The translations under genes and the position numbers were made by a program. Below are positions 51,697 to 60,157 of a DNA stretch of 64,000 nucleotides, piece by piece; the first letter of the stretch is position 1, and each line of letters opens with the position of its first letter. Source of the DNA: a virus; the IMG/VR virus record IMGVR_UViG_3300045256_000135, positions 1 to 64,000 of that record; one strand, written 5' to 3'. Under the pieces are notes generated by a model, which saw only the letters and a list, made by a program, of their open reading frames with translations, ran no database searches and had not been told where the DNA came from.

Positions 51697-51730
51697 GTTC
51701 TAGGTGTACGTAGCTATATAGTTAGCTGTG
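51675..51730 (-). promoter_or_regulatory. two-part element, copy 2 (inverted)
   Basis: Read on the minus strand: AACTATATA (complement of 51715-51723), 29 bases, CAGGTTTACCA (complement of 51675-51685). Most of it matches copy 1 base for base. It points back into the upstream + strand gene. Confidence 0.6.
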
Positions 51731-51764
51731 AGAAATCGACATCTGATAGCATTGATCCGACTCC

Positions 51765-51792
51765 TTGATTTCTGATCGATCATCATTATGAT
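51765..51792 (+). promoter_or_regulatory. repeated phage promoter, copy 7 (leaderless)
   Basis: TTGATT (51765-51770), 16 bases, TATGAT (51787-51792), 6 bases, ATG 51799. Confidence 0.85.
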
Positions 51793-51798
51793 CATTGT

Positions 51799-51978
51799 AT
51801 GAGCGATCCAAAAGTGAAGTGCCGGATCTGCAAAAACGAAACCCCGTGGTCTCAGTGGTTGTACGTTGGCGAGCAACCATCTGCGGATGACGGATTCAAA
51901 CTCGTTCTGAAGAACTGTCCGAAATGTCCAGACGGGCGCTCCAACACTCAGTCTATGACGGTGGTTGATGAGAACTAA
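51799..51978 (+). CDS. 59-residue zinc-ribbon protein, leaderless start
   Basis: C-R-I-C near residues 8-11 and C-P-K-C near 40-43, with a Trp-rich loop between, form a complete ribbon. It overlaps the next gene by 11 bases. The promoter places the transcript start at the ATG. Confidence 0.65.
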   Translation: MSDPKVKCRICKNETPWSQWLYVGEQPSADDGFKLVLKNCPKCPDGRSNTQSMTVVDEN

Positions 51979-53590
51979 GACCAGCTCGTTGCTCGAGAAG
52001 TATCTTCCGTCGTCCTCGCCCTTTTCGACTTCGTCAGTTCTGAACCCAACCCCAGGTGCAGCAGCAGTATACGCACCGGCATCAGAACGCGAATCCGAAT
52101 TGTCGCTCAAAGATCGCATGCTTCAAGTCATGCGAGTTCGACACCCAATGGGCATCTCGATCAAGATCAAAGGAAGCGCGGAAGAAAGTCAAGAAACGTT
52201 TGAAGGGTATTTCCCACCACCCACTTGGGAGCTGAAAGAGACTCCGATGCAGGTGGTGATGTCGACGATCAATTCAGTCATTGAGCGTCACCCTGTACCG
52301 AAACAGAAAACTCATGCACCAATTGCTGAAGAGATGCAGCTGGTACGTGAGATCTTAGACTGGATGGATGCAACCAACGCTAAGATCAATGTTCATCAGC
52401 TGCATTCGTTCACACTCTTCAAGGACATGTTCATTGAAGCAATCGCGAAGCGATCGAAGGAACCAAACACGGATCTTGATCGTGCTCTTCGTTTTTGCTC
52501 AGACGAAGTTTGGCAGGTAGTTCAGGATGCTGAGTGGCAGTCTGACATCACGCCGTTGGTCATTCGTCAGAATCCAGAGACCACTCTGTTTAGCCGAACG
52601 GTTCTGACAGGGTACTTGCATCAACGCATCTGTCTGGACGTTATGTCCAAGGCTGCTCATGACGCTAAGGAAAACAGATCAGCCAAGCCTCAAGTAACAC
52701 AGCCTGAATTGCCTGAAGACAAGTGGTTGATGCAGTATGGTTCAAGGCTCTGGTCTCGAGTTCACCGTGATCAAATGCGACTGATCGATGCTGTCCATCA
52801 GGAGAGTCATACGTCACCAGACGACCCACAGTTCAGGTTCGTTAAGCTTGTTTCGGGTTTCGCGTATCAGTGGGCTGACTCAGCCTTCCAGAAGCTGGTT
52901 ACAAGCCACACTTTCGCCGCAGCGCTGATGTCAACTAAGGTTGATGCAGAGTCCATCGAAGATCTGCAGCTACAGTGGAAAGCGTTCATGGTGGTCCTAC
53001 CAGAGAAGTTGGTTGATCACTGGGACCGACTGTACTTCTGGATTACTGGTGACGGCGGACAAGAACCATTCACCTATCACTTACTGGTGAGGGCTCAGAA
53101 CCATGAAGACGGATCGGTGTTAGTTAGCGGAAGCAACGTAGCTGAGTTGTTCAACGAGGCCGAAGAGATCGAACCCGTTGGCGAACTGTCGATCGCTCCT
53201 TATCATCAACGAGTGGTTCTACTTGCTAAGCGATTGATTGTTGGTTTGCTTCTGACCATGCAGAACACCAACAACTTCAAGAACAAAGAGTACGGTGGAC
53301 GAAACGCGGAGAAGGGTGAGCCACGTGGTGAGCCTAACCATCGAGTCTGCATGATCGGTAGGGCGATCAAAGTGGACTGTCGTCCAGCGATTCGGAAGTT
53401 TCTGGTTGGCACTGATCGACGCGGAAAGAGAGAAGTCGCTCCGCCATCAGTGCAGGTTCTGGTCCGTGGACACTACAAACGGCAAGTGCTTGGCGTTGGT
53501 CGGAAGCAGCGCAAAGTGATTTGGATCGAACCGTACTGGCGTGGACCCGAAGACGCTCCAATTCTCACTCGACCGAAGGAGTTTTCCTGA
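51968..53590 (+). CDS. large conserved phage protein of unknown function
   Basis: A 540-residue protein with a mostly helical body. The C-terminal 60 residues carry V-R-G-H-Y-K-R-Q-V-L-G-V-G-R and I-W-I-E-P-Y-W-R-G-P, a basic/aromatic motif that I recall from several unrelated phage and plasmid proteins of unknown role. No ATPase or nuclease motif seen. Confidence 0.65.
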   Translation: MRTKTSSLLEKYLPSSSPFSTSSVLNPTPGAAAVYAPASERESELSLKDRMLQVMRVRHPMGISIKIKGSAEESQETFEGYFPPPTWELKETPMQVVMSTINSVIERHPVPKQKTHAPIAEEMQLVREILDWMDATNAKINVHQLHSFTLFKDMFIEAIAKRSKEPNTDLDRALRFCSDEVWQVVQDAEWQSDITPLVIRQNPETTLFSRTVLTGYLHQRICLDVMSKAAHDAKENRSAKPQVTQPELPEDKWLMQYGSRLWSRVHRDQMRLIDAVHQESHTSPDDPQFRFVKLVSGFAYQWADSAFQKLVTSHTFAAALMSTKVDAESIEDLQLQWKAFMVVLPEKLVDHWDRLYFWITGDGGQEPFTYHLLVRAQNHEDGSVLVSGSNVAELFNEAEEIEPVGELSIAPYHQRVVLLAKRLIVGLLLTMQNTNNFKNKEYGGRNAEKGEPRGEPNHRVCMIGRAIKVDCRPAIRKFLVGTDRRGKREVAPPSVQVLVRGHYKRQVLGVGRKQRKVIWIEPYWRGPEDAPILTRPKEFS

Positions 53591-53782
53591 TGAAAGTTAG
53601 CATTTACGTTACCATCGCACCCAACGCCGATCGGCCTTATGTCACAACTTTTCCGCCTCCAGAAGACCTTGCGGAACATCGCAAGCAACTTGGGATTCGT
53701 GTGTTTTAGGGTTGACGCTGATCTTCCAGTGTCTGCTACGGACGTGGTTACTGTCCAGCCAAAAGCGGTGGAACCGATCTGA
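53590..53782 (+). CDS. small conserved phage protein split by a +1 frame change
   Basis: The ATG frame ends at a TAG at 53707-53709, right after a TTTT run (53704-53707). Skipping one T continues as R-V-D-A-D-L-P-V-S-A-T-D and ends at 53782, giving a plausible 63-residue protein. Start overlaps the previous stop. Confidence 0.5.
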
Positions 53783-53813
53783 GAAGATCGAGTATTTTCA
53801 TTAGAATAGAGGT

Positions 53814-54041
53814 ATGTCGTACTCTATTCCGCCCGGTATCTCTTTGCGTGACATGCAAGAAGCAACCGAGCAGGCTTTGAAGGACGGAAACATTGCAGCA
53901 GTCCTCGCGTTCCTGCACGCTAGATTGATGTTGTTGGAAGACACACCAACCCGCCCTGGTTTCACCCCACAACGGAAGCCTACTCCACCCGGGTTCTATC
54001 GGGTGCTCCTTGAAGACTTGAAGAAGGACACAGACAAATGA
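53814..54041 (+). CDS. small protein of unknown function
   Basis: 75 residues, helical with a Pro-rich end. TAGAAT lies exactly 6 bases before its ATG, the geometry of the leaderless promoters, but no -35 box is visible. An AGAGG may serve as ribosome site. Confidence 0.55.
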   Translation: MSYSIPPGISLRDMQEATEQALKDGNIAAVLAFLHARLMLLEDTPTRPGFTPQRKPTPPGFYRVLLEDLKKDTDK

Positions 54042-54460
54042 GTGATGGGCCCGTTTCAACAAAGTTTGCAATTGGCGCTGAAGTCTTTTGGTTGAAGTTT
54101 CATGAGATAACGCCGTACCGATCACTTGCGGGGTTCTTGGGAGAGGTGGTTGGCGTACGCGAGTCTCCGGAAGGGTTTCTGTACGATGTGGAGTTCTGGA
54201 ACGGCGAGTTGGTCAGGGACATTGCAGAGCACTGGTTGTCCCCTAACGATGACGAGATCAATCCTTGTGATACGCAGTGCTCGGCATGCAAGTATCTGGT
54301 GATCGACCAGGCACAGTTTCGCAGTTGTTCGGAATGCAGCTCTGACATCTGTGTTGAGTGTGGCCTGTTCTCAGGAGACCGAGATGACTGGCTTTGTGAC
54401 GAGTGCTTTGCAAAAGAAACTCAGCCAGCACCCTTGATTTCCGACTCCACATCATTATGA
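54038..54460 (+). CDS. zinc-binding protein with cross-brace-like Cys pattern
   Basis: 140 residues. A beta-rich first 80 residues precede C-S-A-C, C-S-E-C, C-V-E-C and C-D-E-C pairs between about 82 and 125, like RING/ZZ-type cross-braced fingers. The gene reads through promoter copy 8, and its TGA stop is part of the -10 box. Confidence 0.6.
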   Translation: MSDGPVSTKFAIGAEVFWLKFHEITPYRSLAGFLGEVVGVRESPEGFLYDVEFWNGELVRDIAEHWLSPNDDEINPCDTQCSACKYLVIDQAQFRSCSECSSDICVECGLFSGDRDDWLCDECFAKETQPAPLISDSTSL

Positions 54461-54461
54461 T
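54434..54461 (+). promoter_or_regulatory. repeated phage promoter, copy 8 (leaderless)
   Basis: TTGATT (54434-54439), 16 bases, TATGAT (54456-54461), 6 bases, ATG 54468. It overlaps the end of the upstream gene. Confidence 0.85.
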
Positions 54462-54467
54462 CATTGT

Positions 54468-55115
54468 ATGGATGAATACACACTACTCGGCTATGAAGGG
54501 TACTGGGACCCGAGAAAGCATCTGACGTGGGGAGCTGCGGCATACTCACACAATGGGATGCTTGTGAATGGCATCTCGAGGCTCACATCACCTCTCGACT
54601 TCTTCGAGGGAGGCTGCGACAAACGTGTAATCCAGAAGGTACTCAAGCAGCCAATCCATGCTCCTCTCTACTCGGTGGTGCAAATGTCCCATCTGATCAA
54701 GTGGGAGCTGCTCGCCTCTCTCCCACCGGATGGTCACGTTGATAACACTTGCTACCGATTGGAGACCGAGAACAGTGGTGCTTTGATCGGTTGTGGATCA
54801 CAGTCGGCTTTCAACAGTTGGCGAGCAGTTGCGATCAGTAGGATGCTGGAGAGGGTTGACCTGGCAGTGTTTGATCCGATCCCGACTGAGCTCAAGCTCT
54901 CTGAAGCTAAAGCCCGAATCGAATCAGCGTTGACTCTTAGCGTACATGATCCTCACGCTAGGGCATACGCTCACGTATTCTTCAAACTCAGTCGCAGGCA
55001 TAGTGTCGCCATGCTGCGCGGAGATCTGAAGGCAGCCGAAGCTGAGTTTGATCGCACTGTGGATCAGTTGGAGAAGCGCTTGGTAAGGAAGCGCCTTTCG
55101 CTCCTTGATCTCTGA
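54468..55115 (+). CDS. protein of unknown function, leaderless start
   Basis: A 215-residue protein with an aromatic N-terminal half and a helical, basic C-terminal half. No motif recognised. Its stop lies just after the -35 box of promoter copy 9. Confidence 0.65.
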   Translation: MDEYTLLGYEGYWDPRKHLTWGAAAYSHNGMLVNGISRLTSPLDFFEGGCDKRVIQKVLKQPIHAPLYSVVQMSHLIKWELLASLPPDGHVDNTCYRLETENSGALIGCGSQSAFNSWRAVAISRMLERVDLAVFDPIPTELKLSEAKARIESALTLSVHDPHARAYAHVFFKLSRRHSVAMLRGDLKAAEAEFDRTVDQLEKRLVRKRLSLLDL

Positions 55116-55132
55116 ATCATCATTATTATGAT
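55105..55132 (+). promoter_or_regulatory. repeated phage promoter, copy 9 (leaderless)
   Basis: TTGATC (55105-55110), 16 bases, TATGAT (55127-55132), 6 bases, ATG 55139. Confidence 0.83.
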
Positions 55133-55138
55133 CATTGT

Positions 55139-55414
55139 ATGACGACCTGGATTTTCGAATCGGAGTTTCGGTATCGTGGACGGATGTACGAAGTCAAGAT
55201 TTCCGACGCTCCCGAGAACGTTGGGATCATCGGTCTGGTTCGTGATGGAGACAATCGCGGAGTCCGCGCCCTGTTTCGCAAAATGCACCACGATGACGTG
55301 GAGAGCGGATGCAGAGTGGTTGGTAGTCAGACGTTGATCGTTGAGCGTCCAGACGGAGTTGACGTCAAGTTGTTGGAAGCTGCTCAGAAGCTCTGTCTGG
55401 GTTGGCCACAGTAG
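55139..55414 (+). CDS. protein of unknown function, leaderless start
   Basis: 91 residues, beta-rich then helical. Single gene between promoter copy 9 and tRNA-Ser. Confidence 0.62.
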   Translation: MTTWIFESEFRYRGRMYEVKISDAPENVGIIGLVRDGDNRGVRALFRKMHHDDVESGCRVVGSQTLIVERPDGVDVKLLEAAQKLCLGWPQ

Positions 55415-55428
55415 GTAAATGATCGTAG

Positions 55429-55513
55429 GGAAGGTTGGCCGAGTGGTTTAAGGCAGCGGTTTTGAAAACCGCCGTTGGGCAACCAACCGGGGGTTCGAAT
55501 CCCTCACCTTCCG
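55429..55513 (+). tRNA. tRNA-Ser (anticodon TGA)
   Basis: Acceptor GGAAGGT/ACCTTCC, anticodon stem GCGGT/ACCGC with loop TTTGAAA, long variable arm (CGTTGGGCAACCAACCG) and T arm with TTCGAAT. It reads UCA. Confidence 0.93.
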
Positions 55514-55517
55514 CGAA

Positions 55518-55778
55518 ATGCTATCGAAGCAGAAGCGTATCGTTCGAAACGCTTTGGATCGTGAATACCAGCGGGACCTGATTAAGCGCAAGCTGAAAGT
55601 TTCGTGCCCTCGATGTAGGGCCGCTCGTGGCAACCCGTGTATTCACGACCAAGGTCCGCGTCGTGGCCAGCCAATGGCTGGAGTACACAGGGATCGTTCT
55701 GACCTTGCTAACCGTGTTGGCTTGGTTAAGGGTCCACATTTCTGGGGAGGGCAAAGGTACAAGCGGAGGACGAGATGA
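55518..55778 (+). CDS. small zinc-finger protein
   Basis: 86 residues. C-P-R-C-R-A-A-R-G-N-P-C then H-x4-R resembles the C-x2-C-x(n)-G-x-P-C...H family common in actinobacterial phages and plasmids. Very basic throughout. It starts 5 bases after tRNA-Ser. Confidence 0.6.
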   Translation: MLSKQKRIVRNALDREYQRDLIKRKLKVSCPRCRAARGNPCIHDQGPRRGQPMAGVHRDRSDLANRVGLVKGPHFWGGQRYKRRTR

Positions 55779-56039
55779 CGTTCACAATTGAACCTGGAAC
55801 AGTATTCTACGATCAGCTCGAAGACGGTAGGTTTGAGAAGTGCGTTTTTGCAACCCACTGACGAAGATACGCCCAACCGGAAGGAAGCAGCCCGCGGTGG
55901 CACAGGTGAGTTCTACAGAGAGATCAGCACAGAGGCATTCATGGCTCTCTCAGACGTAGAACAGGACGAAGTAGTGCTTATTCAAATGCCACGGGAAGGG
56001 ACGTTCCCAAGGCTTGTTACGCTGGAGAAGATCAAGTGA
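55775..56039 (+). CDS. small protein split by a +1 frame change at a T5 run
   Basis: The ATG at 55775 overlaps the previous stop and reads 24 good residues to T5 (55845-55849), then stops at 55859-55861. Removing one T joins it to the frame ending at 56039 (T-D-E-D-T-P-N-R...E-F-Y-R-E), for about 87 residues. A frame from ATG 55788 covers the 3' part alone, but its first 19 residues are a shadow. Confidence 0.55.
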
Positions 56040-56920
56040 GCATCATCGGGTTTTGTGGGTTTGCTGGTTCTGGTAAGGACACAGCTGCTGACATCTTCTG
56101 TTCACATTTCAATTCTAGTAAGGTAGCGTTGGCGGATCCGCTGAAACGAATCTGCATGGAGGTGTTTGACTTCACTCCAAAGCAGCTGTGGGGCCCAAGT
56201 GAAGAGCGGAACAAAGAAGATTCTCGTTATCTGCGGGTGAAAAAGGGTGCAAATGGGTGGGCTGACGTTCGACCACTGGTTGAGTATAGCAAGGCGAACG
56301 GAACACCATACATCCCAGAGGAGAAGTACCCGCAGTACGCTGGGCTAGATCATGAGTTGACGTGGTACGGTAGTCCAGAGAATTTCGGTTATCTGCCGTC
56401 TCCTCCAAGAGATGAGTACCTTACTCCACGCCTGGCTCTTCAACAGCTCGGAACCGAATGGGGCCGCAACTGCTACCCTGACATCTGGGTTGAGAAAACA
56501 ATCCGCATTGCTCAGAATTTGCTCCAAGCTGAACGGATGCATCCAAAGCTGGTGACACTTCGTGCACGTTACCCAATGATCTACACAGCACGTGATGGCG
56601 CATATCAGTGGGATGACGTGGTTCAGCATCTCTGGGTACCATCAGGTAGTGAACCGTGGGGCAACACCTGGTACAGCAGACACGAGCATGTGGTGATTCC
56701 AGACGTCAGGTTTGTGAATGAGATCAACGCCATTCGCAAAGCTGGTGGGAAGGTGATCAGAATCCGTCGACCAGATATTGGCCAGGTGTACAACCACCAA
56801 TCGGAGTCCGAGCAAGCTGGAATTGAAGATGACGTCTTTGACAAGGTAATTGATAATGACGGAACCCTAGAGGATCTCGCCACAAAGGTGAGAGAGCTAG
56901 AGTCGATCCTGAAGGGGTAG
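56036..56920 (+). CDS. deoxynucleoside monophosphate kinase (T4 gp1-like)
   Basis: A 294-residue protein from a GTG. P-loop G-F-A-G-S-G-K-D-T lies at residues 8-16. V-I-P-D-V-R-F-V-N-E near 222 is the conserved substrate-side segment of phage dNMP kinases, and Arg-rich I-R-I-R-R-P follows. The enzyme phosphorylates dNMPs for phage DNA synthesis. The central insert (about 65-130) is longer than in T4. Confidence 0.8.
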   Translation: MSIIGFCGFAGSGKDTAADIFCSHFNSSKVALADPLKRICMEVFDFTPKQLWGPSEERNKEDSRYLRVKKGANGWADVRPLVEYSKANGTPYIPEEKYPQYAGLDHELTWYGSPENFGYLPSPPRDEYLTPRLALQQLGTEWGRNCYPDIWVEKTIRIAQNLLQAERMHPKLVTLRARYPMIYTARDGAYQWDDVVQHLWVPSGSEPWGNTWYSRHEHVVIPDVRFVNEINAIRKAGGKVIRIRRPDIGQVYNHQSESEQAGIEDDVFDKVIDNDGTLEDLATKVRELESILKG

Positions 56921-56922
56921 AG

Positions 56923-57228
56923 ATGGGATACACAACTGATGACAGTTGCGTTCGAGTTGACTTTTTCAAGCCTTCCGGTAAGTGGTACACAACCGAGTCG
57001 GTAACATGGACTGGTCCCTATGAAGGTGATATTATCTTCTCGTTCGCAAAGAGTCTTCTCGATCACTTGAAGTTTCGGGAGACAGATCGGAAGCATCAGC
57101 ACCCAAGTCACGTGAATGTTCGACTGAGTGGTCTGACTGCTGTATGCCTCGATCCCTACCACCAACACAGCTTTCCGTTAATGCTTGAAGTGGACCGAGT
57201 TGAGTCCATTGTCCAAGCAAAGAGGTGA
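56923..57228 (+). CDS. protein of unknown function
   Basis: A 101-residue protein rich in His, Phe and Tyr. It lies between the kinase and DenV genes. Unrecognised. Confidence 0.6.
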   Translation: MGYTTDDSCVRVDFFKPSGKWYTTESVTWTGPYEGDIIFSFAKSLLDHLKFRETDRKHQHPSHVNVRLSGLTAVCLDPYHQHSFPLMLEVDRVESIVQAKR

Positions 57229-57229
57229 T

Positions 57230-57730
57230 ATGCGAGTTTGGACTGTTCCGCTATCTGAGCTCTCTGATCAGCACGTTCTTGGTCAGCACCAAGAGTGGCA
57301 TATGCTTGAAGCAATGATGCGAAACAAGCAATTTGTTCGCCATCCGCTGGTGAAGTTCTTCAAGGACAAAAAGCCGTGGCTAGTTCAGTTCCATGCTGAG
57401 CTAGTCGAAGAGATACGTGTTCGGTTCGGATCGGAGCCGTCTAAGCACCAATCGCCGGTTCCATCAGCCTGGCGAGAGTCGTTGGATCCAGCAAAAGTGC
57501 AAGAGATCCTGTGGCCAGAGAGTTGGCTAGAGTTCGATCGTGAGGATCTGCGTCGCCGGTCGTTTGAAAAGCCAAAGCTTAGGTTTAAGGCGACTCAGCC
57601 ACCACCCTGGTGGCGAAAGGATTCTGATCTCCAATTTCCGTTGGGAGTGATCCCAATTCACTCGTACGCAAATCCCGAAACGTTTGGCAAATACATCTAC
57701 GAAGGAGAGCCAGCAGTTGTCTGGCGTTGA
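57230..57730 (+). CDS. denV: T4 endonuclease V-like pyrimidine dimer glycosylase
   Basis: 166 residues. E-L-S-D-Q-H-V-L-G-Q-H-Q-E aligns with the E-L-A-D-Q-H-L-M-A-E-Y-R-E region of T4 DenV, and Glu22 matches catalytic Glu23. F-F-K-D-K...H-A-E-L-V-E-E-I-R matches the second conserved helix. The T4 catalytic N-terminal Thr2 has no counterpart: the sequence begins M-R-V-W-T. Chemistry at the N-terminus may therefore differ. Confidence 0.72.
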   Translation: MRVWTVPLSELSDQHVLGQHQEWHMLEAMMRNKQFVRHPLVKFFKDKKPWLVQFHAELVEEIRVRFGSEPSKHQSPVPSAWRESLDPAKVQEILWPESWLEFDREDLRRRSFEKPKLRFKATQPPPWWRKDSDLQFPLGVIPIHSYANPETFGKYIYEGEPAVVWR

Positions 57731-57734
57731 ACAC

Positions 57735-58796
57735 ATGGCTAAGAAACTCGCTAAGAAGAAGTCTAAGAAGCAATCGAATCTCAAGAAGATCATGCACATT
57801 GCATTCTGCATTGATGCATCGGGTTCGATGCATAACATTCTCGCACCCACCGAGAAGGCTTTTAAACAGTATGCCTCAGATCTCCGCAAGATCGAGTCAG
57901 ACACTGGCGTTGAGACCCGAACTAGCATCTACCGATTCGGCTGCGGCGGTACGAGTGGTGTGGAGAAGACTCACGCCAATCTCGAAATCATGGAGCTTCT
58001 GAAGGCAAAGATCCCATTTACAGCGGAAGGCCAAACGCCCCTGCTCGATTGTGTTGGAGACGCCACTAAGGGGTTTGACGGCATCCGGCCGAAGACCGGT
58101 GAGAAGGTAACGTTTCTCGTCGTCTGCTTGTCAGACGGTGGTGAGAACTTCTCTCGTCGGTTCAACAAGGAGACTCTGAAGAACCTGATGCAGGAGAAGA
58201 TGCAGACGGATTTGTGGACGTTCGTCTTCCTCGGTCCGAGAGGTAGCAGAGGCTACTTCGAGCAACTCGGGATCTCGACTGACAACATCAAGGAGTGGGA
58301 CCAGACGGAGAAGGGCGTAACCGAAGCCGTCTCTGCTGTTACTCGAGGAACCCAGTTGTACGCTAGCAACTATGCTAGCAAGGGCATCACAAAGTCTACG
58401 AGCTTCTTCTCCGACGCTTCGAAGATCTCCGTTAGCAAGGCCAAGAAGGCCTTGGACAAGCTCAACGGGAAGTTCTTCGAATGGAAGGTCCCGACGGAGT
58501 GCGAGATCAAGGAGCTGGTGGAACAGAAAGGCTACGAGTACGAGAAGGGCAAGGGCTTCTATCAGCTCACCAAGGATGAAAAGGCAATCCAAGATTACAA
58601 GCAGCTGATGCTCCGTGACAAGAAGACGGGTGACCTCTTCGGTGGAGAAGATGCACGCTCCCTGCTTGGCTTTCCGAGCACTGGTAGCATCAAGGTCAAG
58701 CCAGGTAATCACGGTAACTGGGACATTTTCGTCCAGAGCACGTCCGTGAATCGGAAGCTCGTTCGCGGTACGATTCTGCTCTACGCCAAGAACTAA
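57735..58796 (+). CDS. VWA-domain protein
   Basis: A 353-residue protein with a Lys-rich start, then C-I-D-A-S-G-S-M at about residues 25-32. This is the D-x-S-x-S MIDAS motif of von Willebrand A domains, with later T-P-L and L-S-D-G-G-E completing the metal site. The C-terminal 130 residues are helical and basic. VWA proteins assemble complexes or act with MoxR-type ATPases. No such ATPase is nearby. Confidence 0.8.
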   Translation: MAKKLAKKKSKKQSNLKKIMHIAFCIDASGSMHNILAPTEKAFKQYASDLRKIESDTGVETRTSIYRFGCGGTSGVEKTHANLEIMELLKAKIPFTAEGQTPLLDCVGDATKGFDGIRPKTGEKVTFLVVCLSDGGENFSRRFNKETLKNLMQEKMQTDLWTFVFLGPRGSRGYFEQLGISTDNIKEWDQTEKGVTEAVSAVTRGTQLYASNYASKGITKSTSFFSDASKISVSKAKKALDKLNGKFFEWKVPTECEIKELVEQKGYEYEKGKGFYQLTKDEKAIQDYKQLMLRDKKTGDLFGGEDARSLLGFPSTGSIKVKPGNHGNWDIFVQSTSVNRKLVRGTILLYAKN

Positions 58797-58801
58797 GTGC
58801 T

Positions 58802-58969
58802 ATGATTCCCTCAAGAAAGCGTGCTCTGCGTCGAGAGTGGTTTCGAATCGCCAGTGGGTATAATTCGAACATGTACTCACGTGCTGATCGTAAACTGATC
58901 AATCGACGCAGAGCACGGAGGGATTCCGCAAGACGTATGCGTAGACGCCAGAATCAGAGGATGGGATGA
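58802..58969 (+). CDS. 55-residue Arg-rich peptide
   Basis: About 20 of the 55 residues are Arg. The ATG is 5 bases after the VWA stop, and the ATGA overlap with nusG supports translation. A nucleic-acid or RNA-polymerase binding role is a guess from charge alone. Confidence 0.6.
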   Translation: MIPSRKRALRREWFRIASGYNSNMYSRADRKLINRRRARRDSARRMRRRQNQRMG

Positions 58970-59601
58970 ATACTACAGCACCAGTGAAGAAGCCACGAAA
59001 GAAGTCGAATCTTCCGCCCGAGCTAGCTCCCGTAGATCCGTCTTCGGTCTGGAGGTGGTACTGTGTTGTCACTGGTTCTGCGTCTGAGGGCAAGGTTGTA
59101 CTCAGACTTCGAAAGTATCTCGAGCTGATGGGAATGCAGAGTGCAGTTAAGGCTACGCTTATACCCATCGGATTCATTCCAGTGATAGATGCTAAGGGTG
59201 TCAGAGAGATCAAGAGGGAGCGTTTGTTTGCAGGCTACTTGTTTCTGCTAGCCAAGATGACTCCATCTCTGAGAGACTTGGTTCTGTCGATTGAGTCAGT
59301 GTCACAGTTCATCTGCGATTCGAATGATCGCTTGTTGCACATTCCTGACAGGCAGATGGAACAGATTCTGGTTAGCATGATGCAAGCAACCAACCCGACA
59401 GCAGCGAAACCTAAGTTTGCAAAAGCCTCAGCAGTTGCTATCACTGGTGGTGGATTCCAGAACTTCCACGGAACGGTAGTCGATCATGTTGGCGACAAGG
59501 TTTCGGTAAGCGTAAGCATCTTCGGACGAAAGACCACAGTAGTCTTCCATGAAAACATGGTAGTGCCAGCAAAGCAAGAAGATTTCTCTAGTACTCCTTG
59601 A
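58966..59601 (+). CDS. nusG: NusG-like transcription factor
   Basis: A 211-residue protein. After a basic/Pro-rich first 28 residues, W-Y-C-V-V-T-G...K-R-E-R-L-F-A-G-Y-L-F fits the NusG N-terminal domain that binds RNA polymerase. From about 150, V-A-I-T-G-G-G-F-Q-N-F-H-G-T-V and V-S-I-F-G-R-K-T form the KOW domain. It could act as a pausing or antitermination factor. Its TGA stop lies within the -35 box of promoter copy 10. Confidence 0.82.
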   Translation: MNTTAPVKKPRKKSNLPPELAPVDPSSVWRWYCVVTGSASEGKVVLRLRKYLELMGMQSAVKATLIPIGFIPVIDAKGVREIKRERLFAGYLFLLAKMTPSLRDLVLSIESVSQFICDSNDRLLHIPDRQMEQILVSMMQATNPTAAKPKFAKASAVAITGGGFQNFHGTVVDHVGDKVSVSVSIFGRKTTVVFHENMVVPAKQEDFSSTP

Positions 59602-59625
59602 TTTCTCTACAAGCATCATTATGAT
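59598..59625 (+). promoter_or_regulatory. repeated phage promoter, copy 10 (with leader)
   Basis: TTGATT (59598-59603), 16 bases, TATGAT (59620-59625), then a leader with AAGGAGG before ATG 59650. Confidence 0.78.
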
Positions 59626-59649
59626 TGATGATGTAAGGAGGAAGGGAAG

Positions 59650-59817
59650 ATGATCTCCAACAAAAAGCTGATCGCTGAGAAGGACAAGCTGATCGCTGAT
59701 TTTCTGGCAACGAAGGCTGGTTGGGTTGCTCTCGGAGCTGACCCTGCCCTCTTCGACGAACAGATCAACAAGCTTCAAACCGAGCGAGCACAGCTCACAT
59801 CGAAGATTGGCAAGTGA
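59650..59817 (+). CDS. 55-residue helical protein
   Basis: Strong AAGGAGG ribosome site. Two amphipathic helices with a short repeat (K-L-I-A-E-K-D-K-L-I-A-D). First gene after promoter copy 10. Confidence 0.65.
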   Translation: MISNKKLIAEKDKLIADFLATKAGWVALGADPALFDEQINKLQTERAQLTSKIGK

Positions 59818-59822
59818 AGACA

Positions 59823-59978
59823 ATGAGCAAGCTTCAAAGGAAGATCCGTCGGGAGCGGAAGATGGATGCGTGGCTGGAACGCCGTGCCACCCGATCGAAG
59901 TTTGCTCGGAAGCAGTTCGAGAAGGAGAACGGCCGGGCTCCCCGACCTGATGCTCTCAGTGAGGCGTCGAAGAAGTGA
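59823..59978 (+). CDS. 51-residue basic helical protein
   Basis: A Lys/Arg-rich amphipathic helix makes up most of the protein. It overlaps the next GTG by 4 bases. Confidence 0.55.
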   Translation: MSKLQRKIRRERKMDAWLERRATRSKFARKQFEKENGRAPRPDALSEASKK

Positions 59979-60157
59979 AAAAGACTCTGGTAGACCTTAC
60001 TTGGATTCGTCGGCAACCGGAAACAGCTACATTCTTTGTTCCCGACGTCACTGCCGCGCCTGTCAAAAAGCTAGTAGCCATTTTCCATGCTACCAACGGG
60101 CGTCTGGTATTTATCGAACAAGATCAACTCAGGAGAATCGATTATGGCAACGCGTAA
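59975..60157 (+). CDS. small protein of unknown function
   Basis: 60 residues from a GTG, beta-rich, overlapping the next gene by 14 bases. Unrecognised. Confidence 0.55.
   Translation: MKKTLVDLTWIRRQPETATFFVPDVTAAPVKKLVAIFHATNGRLVFIEQDQLRRIDYGNA

Noticed and set aside
53802-53813. TAGAAT 6 bases before ATG 53814 as another leaderless promoter
   Set aside because: Spacing matches, but there is no TTGATT-like -35 box at 16 bases, and AGAGG could act as a ribosome site.
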